Assembly: GCA_949318235.1 (NCBI GenBank)
Contig: OX439127.1
Span: forward strand, 35,473,156 to 35,537,155
Reading direction: 5' to 3'
DNA length: 64,000 bases
Source of the DNA: Ecdyonurus torrentis
Taxonomy: Eukaryota > Arthropoda > Insecta > Ephemeroptera > Heptageniidae
Shown: piece by piece, positions 27,098 through 41,010 of the stretch
Layout: every line of letters begins with the position of its first letter
How positions within the stretch are numbered: position 1 is the first letter of the stretch
Notes under the pieces: model-generated
The model's database searches: none
Told to the model about the DNA's origin: nothing
Seen by the model: the letters and a program-made list of their open reading frames with translations, nothing else
Position numbers and translations under genes: made by a program

Positions 27098-28103
27098 GCG
27101 TAAAATATTTCGTGACTACAAGTGGAACTTTCATTTTAAAATTAATAATATAACATCAAAAATATCGATTAGATAATTTAAATAATTTATTACGGAACAT
27201 TAACAGTATCTATGTCCAGTTTAAAGAAGGAAAGGGATTTGAAATATAAAAATATATATGATTTTACAATATAATATTGATATTCATATATATTATAAAT
27301 CATATACATAATATATAATATTTCATTGATATAATAATAATATTGCATTGATGATATTATTTGCAATAAACGTTTCTCTATTGTAAAATATAATATAAAT
27401 TTTAGCCCCAACTATTATATAGATGTGACGCATGCTTTACAAAATACTCTCTTGGCATATTTCTATCTATAAATCCACATAACCGTCACACACTATTGGT
27501 ATACATCACGTTATATTCATATATAATACTTTATGCAGTACATATATAATATCTACAATCTACATACAACGTAGATATACGTACATATACAGTACAATGT
27601 TGTTTATATAATAATATGATAGGATACAACTTTTCACGTAGTTCATATCCCCTGCTGTTGTAAGCCATAACAAACATCATCATAATGATGAAAGTGTATA
27701 CCGACAACCCGCTGTTAGCTCTCCGTATATTCGTAAATTATTTTTATGAACCCCATTTTTTTATATTGCTCATGCAGTTATTATTATTTAACGCAAAATT
27801 TTATAACTTTATAAAATATTATTATTATTATTTAATGTTTAATATTTTCTTGTATTTTTATATTCTTGAGTATAAATATGCATAGGAGAAGGAAAAAAAT
27901 TATTTGTGCTTTTGTATAGTTTTAACTCTCTGTACCCAAAATATTAACAAAGAATTCTTTTCCTTTCATATTTTAAATATATTTTATATGTTTGTGTGTT
28001 TATATAGTAAACATACATTAAAGGAAGAAGGGGGAAATTAGAATTTAAAAGATATTTTACAGTGTAGGTGTTTATTTTTAAAAGTTGCATATTATATGAA
28101 TTG

Positions 28104-28134
<31 letters not shown>

Positions 28135-28321
28135 TAAAAGAAGGTTGTTTCTTGAAAACTGCGTGCATGATGATGCTATTTTCTGTTTGTGGGTGGATCT
28201 CTTAAAATTTACGAAAGCTATTTGGAGAGTGCTTGTAGAAATAAGCACAACTGGTCTTCTCTACTTATTACCACAACGATTATGAGCGGCATTTTTTTTA
28301 AAGTTTACCGTACATTTTTTT

Positions 28322-28324
<3 letters not shown>

Positions 28325-28364
<40 letters not shown>
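28325..28364. repeat. (TC)n microsatellite
   Basis: About 40 bp of TC, followed by CTACTACTACTA. A (GA)n tract lies about 190 bp upstream in inverted sense. Confidence 0.95.
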
Positions 28365-28367
<3 letters not shown>

Positions 28368-28625
28368 ACTACTACTACTAACTATCCCTCCAGTACACCA
28401 ATAAACTTTACTTGTGACGTCATTTAAATATAGACTTAGAAAAGATAGAAATATACGTATGTGTAAAATTCTTTTCCCTCTACTCTTTAGACTCCAGTAG
28501 CTTCCAAAATATCGTTCCCATTGCCTCATATTATTGCAACTTTACTTAAGTGATTCATAACTTGAAAACTATACAGTATAACAATATTAAAAAGTTTTTA
28601 ATTAAATAAATAAATTATAATAAAC

Positions 28626-28727
28626 ATGATGAAAGCAGGGGGAACGGAATCACATGCGTTAGTTATGAATTATGTTATAATTATTCTACTCTTGCTTATT
28701 TTATACATTCTTTGGCTCTCAATGTAG
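28626..28727 (+). CDS. Sarcolamban-like single-pass micropeptide 2
   Basis: A complete 33-residue ORF starts with MMKAGGTESHALV and then has one hydrophobic helix, MNYVIIILLLLILYILWLSM, before a TAG stop. The Tyr, the run of Leu/Ile and the Trp near the end line up with the peptides at 7548 and 61281. A strong polypyrimidine acceptor (CTCTACTCTTTAG) ends at 28490, so this ORF probably sits in an exon starting at 28491 with about 135 nt of 5' UTR. The upstream exon was not found. The candidate role is a SERCA-binding micropeptide of the SR/ER membrane, by analogy to arthropod sarcolamban. In such an AT-rich background a chance hydrophobic ORF is possible. The shared pattern and the GC-richer codons of the N-terminus argue against it. 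Confidence 0.55.
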   Translation: MMKAGGTESHALVMNYVIIILLLLILYILWLSM

Positions 28728-29580
28728 TTTTTTTTTATCGTTATTCATAGCTGTAGTATACATAATATATATATATTTTTTTTTCGTTGTACGCATATTA
28801 TGTGATGATAATTGGTTGTAATACATCACCGCTAACTATCGTGTGTTGAAACATCTAGAAGTTAATGGGGTGAGTAGTATTATCATCAACATCTAAACTA
28901 ATTGCCAAGTTAAAATAAATACAGCCAGATGACATTAATAAACAGACAATTTATTATATTAAAGCATACTTAAATAAGGATATAAATATACTTAAAATAA
29001 TATATTATAATAACTATATCTTAATTATTATTAACGTTATATTATACGTTATTTTAGATGAATTCGTGATGAAGTTTTATAGAAAATTATATGCTTATGA
29101 TATTGATAGATTATTAAATTATAGTAGTGTAATTTTTTATTAAAAAGGCAAGTTTTTTTTTATCTGACTTTAGTCAAGAAAAATTATATGTGACAGTTTT
29201 TACGTCTGTTATGTTTTCGGTGAAAATTGTGTTCTTTTCACGTTTTTTTTCTACTTTTTAAACTTGTTGGGTAGACTTCAATATATTTTACGAATTTACG
29301 CTATCGTATAATATATGGAATTGGTGTAATGGAAAGTTTTTATTATTTTTTTTTTTTTTCAAGCTTTCTGCTGTATAAGTAAATTTTGTTATTTTCTTTA
29401 AGCTCGTAAGAAATTTTTACCAAAAAAAAAAAAAAAAAAAAAAAAAAAAGGAGCAGAAGACGAAGTTAAAAACTCATACCTGCAAACACAAGTTTATTCG
29501 CCGTGTACATGCCCTGAATATTTTCCAATTTTGTAGTGTAATATACATGACTGAAGTTTTTTTGCCTCCCTAAGTTAATT
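28728..29580. other. AT-rich stretch, nothing recognised beyond a possible 3' UTR
   Basis: The first part may be the 3' UTR of micropeptide 2. An AATAAA occurs at 28914-28919, but such hexamers are frequent by chance here. A poly-A run occupies about 29421-29449. Confidence 0.5.
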
Positions 29581-29758
29581 ACATGTTATTATGTATACAT
29601 TTGTGTAGGACAAGTGACATGACAAGTGCACGAAATGTGCTCCAGCTTTGTATTGGAAATGTATCTAAAAGACAAAATGCACTTTTCTTGTACCTGGAAA
29701 GTGCATAGCTTACACTTAAAAGTGCAGCAAAAAAGTACTTGTCCCAGAGTAACATGTA
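29581..29758. mobile_element. Small foldback or hAT-like MITE candidate
   Basis: Nested inverted words flank the segment: ACATGTTA outside and GGACAAGT inside on the left, ACTTGTCC and TAACATGT in mirror order on the right. The interior carries four copies of AAGTGCA or its complement, like subterminal transposase-binding repeats. It has no coding capacity. The ends are short, so the element type is uncertain. Confidence 0.45.
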
Positions 29759-30470
29759 AGCACGGATCCTGTAGTTTCAGTCAGACATATGATATTATAA
29801 GAAATTTATATTTGCTAGGCATGCAACGTTAAATTTTAATAACTAACATTTTTTTTTTAATTCAGCTGACGGCTTATTGACTCCGTAAAATAGAAAACTT
29901 ATTATAATATTTTGTTCATATTTATGGAAATTGCCGCAAATTTTAAATATCTAAAATAATTTTGTTTACAAGTTTTGTTCTTGTTTTTGTTCTGCAAGTT
30001 TTAATTGAAACTTTTGTCATGGTTACTACATTAATATATATTTATTTATTCTGTTATGACATTCAATAATATTTTTACATTAATTTATTAACTCTATTAT
30101 TACTATACAGTATACACACATATTGAACTGTTTTTGACACATATACTCATTTTGATTCAAAAATCAATATTTATAAATATCAGCTCAATATACTATTTTT
30201 ATTTTAAAATAGTTTGAAAGTGACAGATCAATTCATATTGTAATTAAAATATATCGATATTTATAGAACAATTCCCAAAAGAGCAATATTAGCTATATAT
30301 ATATCGAAAATCTTTTGATTTTTTTTTATTGATGAATTTTTTAATGATTTGTAGTGTCATTAAAATTTTTGTGTTGATACTAATTATCAAAGTGTTTTAT
30401 TATTATTATTATTATTTGTAAAAACGGGTGTATAGTAATTGCTTTTTTATGCGATTTAATTTTTATACAA

Positions 30471-30473
<3 letters not shown>

Positions 30474-30556
<83 letters not shown>
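30474..30556. repeat. (TA)n microsatellite
   Basis: About 80 bp of TA dinucleotides. Confidence 0.95.
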
Positions 30557-30561
<5 letters not shown>

Positions 30562-30772
30562 AAGTTATTATATACAACGATATACCCATATAAAATATAT
30601 TATAAAAATAAATATACATAAATTTTATAATAAAAGTATCCATTTGAATAGTTCCATGTATTTTTATGTTATATTTTACAACGAGTGTAAATAAATTTAC
30701 TTATTTTATTTAAGTTATCTAATGGTTAACTTGATGTACTAACATTATATTATATAATATATACATATATAT

Positions 30773-30909
<137 letters not shown>

Positions 30910-31218
30910 ATATGACATGTATAGAAATTTATTAAATTCTATTTTACCATAATATAGCATATTTTCGAAGTAAGAGGGGTGTTGTTTTTGTTATTGATTA
31001 CTTAAAATATAATTTACAATAGTTTGACTATACGCAATACCATTGAATATATACGCAGTTGTCGTTGTTGTTATACAAGTTGGTATTATATATTTTAAGT
31101 TTTACCACATAGACATTTACGGATATTGCGGCAGAAATAAATCGAAACAAAAGCGACGCTCAAAAACATGTTACATCGTTCGTCTTTTGTCTTTTAAGTG
31201 CACTGCTAAAACTTTATA

Positions 31219-31249
<31 letters not shown>

Positions 31250-31808
31250 CCTTGTGTATTATGTAATCTTTTGTACTAAAAATAAAGAACACTTTGCTTA
31301 TTCCTAAATCCATTTTTAAAATTATCGATTTTTTTTTTGACACAACAGATGTAGTATATTTATTTAATATTTATTTATGCTAAATTCTTAAAATAAATAG
31401 TTATAATAATAAAAATAAAGGAAAGAAAGAAAGAAAGAAAAGAAGTTAAAATTGATTAAAAACTATTTAGTTTAATAAGTAAAGGAAGAAATGATTAAAC
31501 TTCAAATTCTGCCGTTCTTATAATAATATCAAACAATGCTTTGCTATATCATCCGAGTTAGATTGTATTGCTTTAGTTTTATAAAACTGTCGTGAAGCTT
31601 CTATTGTTTATTATATTTTCTTTTAACATAAAGTATTTCTGCAGTACACACACTGAATATTTGTGAAATAAGCCAAGACATGCTTTTGAACTAATACACA
31701 TTATTATAAAGTACAATACATTGAATCCAAACCAATTATAAAAAACCAATAACAGAAAATTCATTTATGGAAATAAAATAAAATGTAAATTCATTTCATT
31801 TTTATAGA

Positions 31809-31810
<2 letters not shown>

Positions 31811-31897
<87 letters not shown>
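31811..31897. repeat. (GA)n microsatellite, long
   Basis: About 85 bp of uninterrupted GA dinucleotides. Further short AGAGA runs follow at 31963-31990. Confidence 0.95.
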
Positions 31898-31899
<2 letters not shown>

Positions 31900-33185
31900 T
31901 TGACTGAAGTGAATATAGGACGGATTTGATGTAGTGTTAAATACGTGATTGTTTTGCAATTCAAGAGAGAAAGAGAGATAGAGTTAGAGAGTACTTTAGC
32001 TGACTCACGTTTGCATGGATGATAATGTATAGTGTCGGGTATAATTATTCAAGTTCAAGTTGACACAAGGGAAATGACCAAAATTCGTTCAATCCCTCCC
32101 TCCCACTGCTCTGTACAATTATTTTGTTAATTTGCAACTGTCCAGTAGCCAACATCATTACTTGATTCGCAACACTTCACTTGTGTGGATGCCACAATCA
32201 AATAACCACTCAAATTATTCACGCACCCTGATTGCAACACTTAAATAATAATAAACACAATTTTTTTTAAAATAATAAGAATAAATCTTTTATATGATCA
32301 TATTTTTTGTTTATAGGTTTTATTCATATTTTATGTATTCATATATTCATGATATTCATATTTCCATATAATTTGCTGACAGTTCATAATTATTTATCTC
32401 AGTCTCAAAAAGTTCTTATTTTGCTATGTAATATTTAGAATTTAATGAAGTTTACATTAAAAAAAAAAAGAAGAAGAAGTAGAAATGCGGTGTAAAACAG
32501 AAGAACTATGAATAAATTTATAAAAGTCTATAAAGTTTTATCAAATATATTAACAAAACTGTTTTTACTAGAATTTTAGTAATAAAAATAAAAACAAGAA
32601 ATTTAAAATAAAGAAAATATAATAGGAAAAAAAATAGTTTTAGCGTTGTCAAATAGATGAATTTAGGTTTAAAGACTTCCTAAAATATTATTAATGAAGT
32701 TCATACTTTTTTGTTGACACAAGTCATGAAAAAAGTTCGTATAAAAGTTTTGTAATATACTGTTACAGCTATATTTCTTTTTAACATACATATTTTCACT
32801 TTTTTTTTTTTTTTTTTTTTAGTTATTCAGTAATGTCAAAAATTCAAATATGTATTTACTTTACTCAGAACATTGCGTGAGCATGTCACTATTACAAGTG
32901 GGTGAGATTTTTTTTTCCCCTAAAACGATGAGTAAAAACTTTTTGTACAAAAGTTTTTCCATTATTTCTACATTTTAATATTGTGACATTGTATCGTCAA
33001 AAGTCTCTCACAGCAAGCATCAACGTTTCATTTCATATTTTATATAATATAAAATCATCGAGAAATATTTTTCAAATTTTATAACCTGTAACTGAAACAG
33101 ATAACAAGTTATATTATCATTTAATGAACTGTATTAAAAATGATAATACTAATTTGTAATATTTATTATATATATACAGTATACA

Positions 33186-33420
<235 letters not shown>

Positions 33421-33720
33421 ATTATTATAAGTTTATAAGTTGTTTTTTTTCTTACTATTTATTTAATTTTGTATTAAATGTAAGTGAATAATAGAAGGAA
33501 AAAATATTGAATATTTTTTACTTTTAATGCAAAAATAATTTTATTATAAAAGTTGCTAACTCCACTTTAAAAGTTCCTGGAAAAAAAAAAGGCTTTTCGT
33601 GTGAATTATGTTAAAAAAATTGAATTTTATATAAATAAGTTTTCGTGTAGATCATATTTTACTGGAGAGAAAGAAAAAAGTTGAAAGCTACAAAGTTGAA
33701 AGCTACCATTCTTTGCTCAT

Positions 33721-33737
33721 TTATATATATATATAAT

Positions 33738-33803
<66 letters not shown>

Positions 33804-33824
33804 ATATATTATTATTATTATTAT

Positions 33825-33855
<31 letters not shown>

Positions 33856-33856
33856 A
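33721..33856. repeat. (TA)n and (ATT)n compound repeat
   Basis: TA tracts are interrupted by AATATA steps and by a run of ATT triplets near 33808-33827. Confidence 0.9.
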
Positions 33857-34051
33857 AATAAAAGAACATATATTATTATTATCATCAGAATATTCTTTTT
33901 ATTTTCTATGTATTTCTTTGGTATAGGTTTACCTTCCACAACATAAATCAGAGTTACCATACATCCAATTACACATCTGGACTGATGCCCAAAATTGAAT
34001 CAGAATCAATCAATTGCTAAAACGAAAATCACGTGACTAAATGATAAATAT

Positions 34052-34055
<4 letters not shown>

Positions 34056-34137
<82 letters not shown>
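34056..34137. repeat. (TA)n microsatellite
   Basis: About 80 bp of TA preceded by ACACACATA. Confidence 0.95.
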
Positions 34138-34139
<2 letters not shown>

Positions 34140-35569
34140 AATCAACTATGCCATATTTTCAAATTTTATAAAATTATAAATGAGTGAAGGAAATTTGATT
34201 GTCAAAAACAATGTCTTGTCAAATATTTTAAAACATTTTGTTTGAATAAACAATAGTATAGTTTTATTTTATCCTTTGACTTTATTGTTTTAAAGATTGC
34301 TTAAAAATTTCTTTGAATTCTTAATGTAAAAAAGACAAAAATATATTTTGTTTCGGGAGACTAAAGAAAATAGCATATTATGTATATACAATATGGGATA
34401 AATAAAGTTTCTCTCTATTCTCTGACAACCTCTGGATTTAAAAATAAATACTGACAAACTGAAACTTATTTGTTCTATCTATTTGTGTGTATTTTATCAC
34501 ACACAAGATACAGTAAGAAAAAAAAATTGTACAATTCATGTATGAATAAATGAAATGATCTACTTTGGCATAATCTATAGCAAGAAGAATAAGGTATTAA
34601 CATTTTGCTGTCATAAAAATCTTTTTATATCAAAATCAAAATGCAGTCTATACGGGAAAAAAAAGTTAATAAAAATATATTCTCAAAAAACCTTTCAAAG
34701 ATATCAAACATGAATATTTCATAAGTATATCTTCATATAAGCTACTTTAGAAATAAAAATTTACATGTAAAAATATATTCAACGAGTTAGTTTTCTTATA
34801 AAATTGTGTTATATACATATTGTAGTGTGTGTGGGGGGGGGGGGGAGGAGTTGAACAATAATATTCTTGTGAAAATTATTAAAACTTTTGCTGCTTATGA
34901 TACTTTCTATATTATATTAGACAACTATTTGCATACCTAAACTATATATAGTTTGATATCATATATAGGAAACAAAAATTTATTGTAGTTCATTATGAAT
35001 TTCAATTTACTGCTTTAGTTGTTTAGTGCAAGAAATACAATTACACAAATTTGCATCAATGCAACGTTCTATACATTACCATATAGTATTTTCGCTCCAC
35101 GTGAAAACTTTGCTGTGTGTATATAGTAGAAAATTCCCTTCATCAAACTTTGAACATACAGTATTATTCAAATTTATATTTAACTATTTCCGTTTCAATA
35201 TAGAATATAATAATTTGATTACAAGTGCAATTATTTTCAATTAGGAATTTTATCGTTAGTTTTGCATTGAATTAATAACAAGAAATTGTTGTTTTCCACA
35301 TCAAAATTTTCGTAATCAATAGTGAAATTTATAATTTGCATATAATAAAATTTATTTCTCTCTTAATATATAATAAGTACGTATGATTTTAAAACTTAAA
35401 TTATTTGTATATTTTTGTAAGAATTTGTCATTTTTTTCCTTTTAAATTTGATTAGAGAACAAAGTCCCTTGAAATAAATTTACCGGTTAAAACTATGGTA
35501 TATTTTGTTATGAAATATCTGAAAATTTAAATATTTACGATGCCAACGTCTTATGTTGGGTTCACAGCA

Positions 35570-35657
35570 CCGCAAATAACCAATTACTTCAATCCTTGTT
35601 TCATTGTGGTTTAGTTGGCTTATATGTCTAACTACATTTGTTACGGCGCTGTGAATC
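35570..35657. mobile_element. Small MITE candidate with TTCACAGC(A/G)CCG ends
   Basis: The left end reads GGTTCACAGCACCG and the right end, reverse-complemented, GATTCACAGCGCCG. The interior is short (about 60 bp) and non-coding. Target duplications were not found, so it may be a stem-loop of other origin. Confidence 0.4.
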
Positions 35658-38600
35658 TTGCATTATTGCAACTACATAAACTTCATGAAAAAAAGGGGGG
35701 GGGGATCTATAAAGTATGAAAATTATGAAAGTTAGCAGAAGAACTGTATTCAATCTTATACAGTATTTCAGCTTCATATTGTATAAATACATTGATCAGA
35801 CGTTTCCACGCTTTCTCACAGTCATTTTAGTGAATACTGCATTGTACTTATTAGCCGTCATGTTGCTACATAACACGTAAAAAAGAGAATCTATAAATTA
35901 AAGTATATTTAAATATTATTAATTCATAATCTATTGATTTTGCTCAAATCTAAAACGAATGATATTTTACAATATAATTAAATGTTTTTCTTAAATGATC
36001 AAGGTGAATAACTATAGTTTATAAAATTTATATTTTGTATTTAAACGTTTTATTTAATTAACCCATATCTGTACGTACTATTGCTTTGTATATTTTTGCA
36101 AACCCTCGCAAATTTTTAAAACCCCTAGACAAAAGTAGACAATATACGTATTGCAATGTGGGTTATAGGTTGAGAAACACTGTCGATAAGACTAAAAAAA
36201 AAACGTCTTGCTTGTAAAAGTGTGTTGCACAATGATATAAAAAAATACTAAATGGAAATAGTATATAAAATAAGTATTGCATGCAAACAAGTATCATAAC
36301 AAACAGAACTAAACCTAATATAATAAACAATTTATTTATTTTTACTATAGAATAGAGATAGATCTGTATATAATATAATTCAAAGTATTACATGAAGTGA
36401 AGCACTGTTGTGTACGTAATAACTTACAATGCATATAATATAAAAATGTAGAGTAATAATCTACATACAAAACTAGTGCAAAACGAACGATAGAAAAAAA
36501 AAAGTAAGAGATCTCTTCTTCTATTCTATCTCTATGTATATAATATTGTATGTAACAAGAGAGGTGATATATTGTGTATGTAATAAATAAACATCTCTCT
36601 CTCTCTCTCTCTCTCTCTTTCTGCACTACTGCTACTAACTTATCTGTCAGATACATATGTATGTTCCAATATAAACAAGCTCCAGTAAGAATATCAATGT
36701 TGCAGAAGAAATAAAAATGTATACTATTCACGTATTTCAAGTACACATAACTTTTACCTGAATTATTTATTTATTAATTTTACTTTCAATTTTCTTTAAA
36801 ATTTGTTTATTTTATCTTGGCTTGTAAAAATAATCTAATAAGTAAATTATTACTTTTTTTTTGTGAAATAATTTAATGATAAATTGCGTTATTTGTAATT
36901 CTAATAAACGAAATTGAAAGATAATAATTAGTATAATGCCTAATTAAGTAGAATTTATCAAATTAGAAGACCTCTATTTTTTTTTTTTTTTTTTTTTTTT
37001 TTTGCTAAGCACCTGACTTTCTGCTTTATGCTAACTAAGGCAATTTTTATTTTTGAAACTATAAAATAATTATGTATTTTTGCTTCTTAATTTCTACCTT
37101 TTTTTAAATCAGGCAAGCTCATATTTCTTTGCAGGGTCATGAACCGCAAATTTCAGGTTTTAATTTGTTAATTTAGAAGTTGAAGTTTAAAATTGAAATC
37201 GCCTGCAAATTTTTATACACCCTGTATTTTAATTTAATTTACAATATATTGTTGTTTTCATATCATTTTTTACAGAGAAAAAATTTAAACGAGATTGATT
37301 TATTAAAAAAAAAAAAGTGACGCACTATTTTATTATTTGAGTTATTATTTTTATCATCGCATCAATATAATTTATATTTTATATTAAACTTAATTTTTTT
37401 ATTTATTTTATAATTCTATTATAGAGCTTTTCAATCAGCATAATTTAATATGCAAATTATTTTTGTGATTAAAATTACAATTTATTATAAATATAACCAT
37501 TAAATAAACATAAAACATACTGCATGTAGCATAATACATTAAATAAAAACATAATACTCATTGCACATAAATATAATTAGTATAAACAAACTCAAGGTTA
37601 GTTTGTGTGTGTATATATATATTATATTTGCACACACACACACATTATGCATAAAATCGTAAAAAAAAATTGTCTATTGTAGATGTAATATATTATATGA
37701 GTGTAATGAGAACTAATTATAATAATAGTAATTACGATAATGAATTTACATGCATCGCTTATAGAATTCCAATGTCATTGTGATTATGATCTTTTTTTTT
37801 TTTTTTTTTTTTTTTCCTTTCTTTCTATTTTGTTGTTGTTATTGCATTTGTAATTGCACGATGGGATCCCTGGAAATGCAATGAGTTTTTATTTTCATTA
37901 CTTGTTTTTGTACATATCTTTTATCCCCCTTTTTTTTATTGTTTTCTCTTTATTTATTTTTTTTACTGAATTCTATGAATCATGATATGTATCAAAAAAG
38001 AATACACAGAATTATTTTGAATTTATATAAATATTTTAAGTTTGATGTTTTTTATGCTCATATTATTTTAGTGTTAGTACTATATAAATTTTATATTTGC
38101 ATATTTATAAATTGTAGTACAACTTTCAATTGTATGTTATGGAAATAGGGAAACTATTTCCTTGTAAAAACACTGAAATCCTCACCGATGGATTGAAAAA
38201 GCTTGCTAAATACGCTAACTTTCAATTTTAGCTTTTATGACGTATATAAAAAATTAATTTTGAAAATGCATGTAAAAATTTTTGTTGTTAAAGAATTGTT
38301 AATTTATATTAGACATTTTATAATAATAGCATATATAATTATGTTAACTGTTTACATATGCAAAATATTTTAATTGTAGTACAGGTATGCAATGTTGCAT
38401 ATTTTAATTTGACCTTTGTAACTTAATATTCTGTTTAAAATTGCTTAAAATTCAAAAAGAAACTTCTTGAAAACAACAACTATGCTATTATTAAAAAGTC
38501 CTCAAGTGCTAATATACAAAATACATTTGTTACCACAAATATTTAGAATTAAATAGGCTGTATAAATAGCTTGAATAATCTCATAATATATATGTTATGT

Positions 38601-38816
38601 GCAATTAAATTTTAAGTTATTTTGTGTATCACATCATAAATTATATATAGATTTTTATATTTTATAAAGAAATTAAATATTATATTATATTTCATTTATC
38701 TAAAATACAATTAAGTATATTAAGAAAATAAATTATTTATGTCTGTTTTAATATTTCGCTATGTTAAACTTGCAAAAACAAGAAAATATAATATAATTAA
38801 AAAAATTTAATAATAA

Positions 38817-38921
<105 letters not shown>

Positions 38922-40302
38922 TACGATTGTTTGAAATATACTAAATTTTGTAAATAAAAAGTATCTTAAATATATAAAATGACTGATGGTAAACACTTTA
39001 TAATTCAAGTGTTATTTATATATTTATTTGTGTGTATTTTTTTTAATCAACATGTACCAACTGGTATTTTGATCAATAAAGAAACTGAAACTGAATACAC
39101 CTTTTTTTTAACGTTAACAATATATAAACTTTTTTTTTTACGTTAAAATATTTCATTATATCTTTTTTAGCATTATTTGATTTTAATTTGAAGAAATAGT
39201 ATTTATATATAAGTTTAAGTTTGTATTTAAGATTACTTATTTTTTTAATTGATAATTATTTAATGGAATTATTTAATACTATATTACATCCTTAGGTATT
39301 TGACATTTAAAAATAACATTATATCCACTGCAAATACCTTTACAATAGTATTATTATAAGCTATTAAATCTTGTTTTATCTTGTTGTCCAATAGTTTGGG
39401 TTGGTGTATTTCTTGAAAATGTTACTGCGGCTGTCTGCGTTGCTCTGAAATTCAAGAACACATTATGTAATTCTTATATATACAGTTTTATCCTAATCAC
39501 ATGAACAGTTGCAGAATGATTAGGTGACTGTATACAATGCAAAATTATTGTTTATGTATATATTTATGAATTTTATTATTATTGAAATTTTACAATATTA
39601 TTTATTTTATTATAGTTATTTTTATTCTTTGAAATTAAATAGTACAGTTTAGTCATTATTTATGTTATAATAATATTATTTATGATGACACTATACTATT
39701 TTCAAGAAAACAATTTCTGGTATAGTAATATACGTAAATTTGGGCTGGAAACTTACAAAAAACGCATCGTATATATATATTATATATTTTTACTACGGAA
39801 TGTAAGACAATATAAATAAATGAGACGTCCCTTTAAATAATATTAATTTTTTAAACAATCTTGTAACATGAAATGCTTTTAAGAACATCAATGGAATGTA
39901 CAATTGAGGATTTTTATTTCAATCAAAATATACAAGATACTCCAGTTACGTATATACTCTTGACCAAGATTGATTTTTTTTTAAATTTACTATATTTAAA
40001 CTCCACGCGTATTTATGTCTAAGGTTCATAATATAGATTTTTTTTTTAACGTAAAACACTGTATAAAATAAAAACTAATAATAAATCTTCAAGTAATAAC
40101 ATTATCTTTTTGTGTGGATTTTTCAATGTACGTACAGTGTGCTTCTATTTTGTCATTTTCAGATCACGTAATCAAATAAATACAGTTGTTTCAAAGCTGT
40201 GTATGATCACGTATCAGAGTGCTCTAATTTACTACTTGTGCAATATAATCAAAGTAAATCCTCTTGACTCAAATACTGTTGCAATTAACACCATATTATG
40301 AG

Positions 40303-40303
40303 C

Positions 40304-40351
<48 letters not shown>
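40303..40351. repeat. (GA)n microsatellite
   Basis: About 48 bp of GA dinucleotides. Confidence 0.95.
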
Positions 40352-40354
<3 letters not shown>

Positions 40355-40859
40355 TTTATAAAACATAGAGAGAGAATAAAAGACTTGCTTCTATATAGAG
40401 GTAAACTCATTAATGAGAATATAAATTAAATTTTGGTTTATTACATACTAATAAACTTAAAGCGTAAAAGTTAGAAAACAGAATAAATCATCAAGTATAA
40501 TATGAAACTCCCTTGAGAATATTTTTCAGTGTTAATTTTCTCTCTTTATTTTTATAATTATTATAATACTGTACATATTATATCGATAAAAAATGAAATA
40601 TCATTTTACGAGAAGAAAAAATAATTTAAACGCAAGAAGAAAAAAAAATCACTTATTTATTTAAAACGTTTTAACTATGTTATTTTTAACTTCCAGAGAT
40701 TATATATAAAACAAGGAAGAGTGTGATAAAAAAAAATTCCTTGAAGTTGAAGAATATGATCATATCATCATATTATACATAACAGCTTGCATAAAACAAT
40801 AGGGGTGTTATATCTCATTTTCGTTGTGTATACAAAGAAACGAGCTTTACGGCATGATG

Positions 40860-41010
40860 CCATGGTTTTGAAGGTGTAGTTGGGAGTATAGAGAGTGCGC
40901 ACGGGGTATACGGTAGTATAGCTAGGAATAAAGACATGTGTATGCAAAGTGTGTAGCGAGAGCGAGCGAGCGACCACCCACCAAAAACGTGCCTTCATTA
41001 CGTGGTAGAA
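40860..41010. promoter_or_regulatory. GC-richer patch with GAGCGAGCGAG, possible promoter
   Basis: This stands out from its AT-rich flanks, with GTGCGCACGGGG and AGCGAGAGCGAGCGAGCGACC. A 76-codon minus-strand frame over it shows no domain. It might bind GAGA-type factors, by inference only. Confidence 0.2.

Larger units (their letters stand above)
23833..28490. other. AT-rich intergenic or intronic stretch
   Basis: Besides the patch at 24.2-24.5 kb the stretch holds a T-rich (TTTTC)n tract at 26253-26334, (TC)n at 27032-27097, (GA)n at 28109-28134 and (TC)n at 28325-28364. A short frame at 27685 begins MMKVYTDNPLLALRIF and then hits a GTAAAT donor-like sequence. A 90-codon frame at 25633-25905 has no Met near its start and no domain. 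Confidence 0.45.

Noticed and set aside
37598..37645. Inverted (GT)n...(CA)n structure
   Set aside because: A simple-repeat coincidence around a TA-rich centre, with no unique arms.
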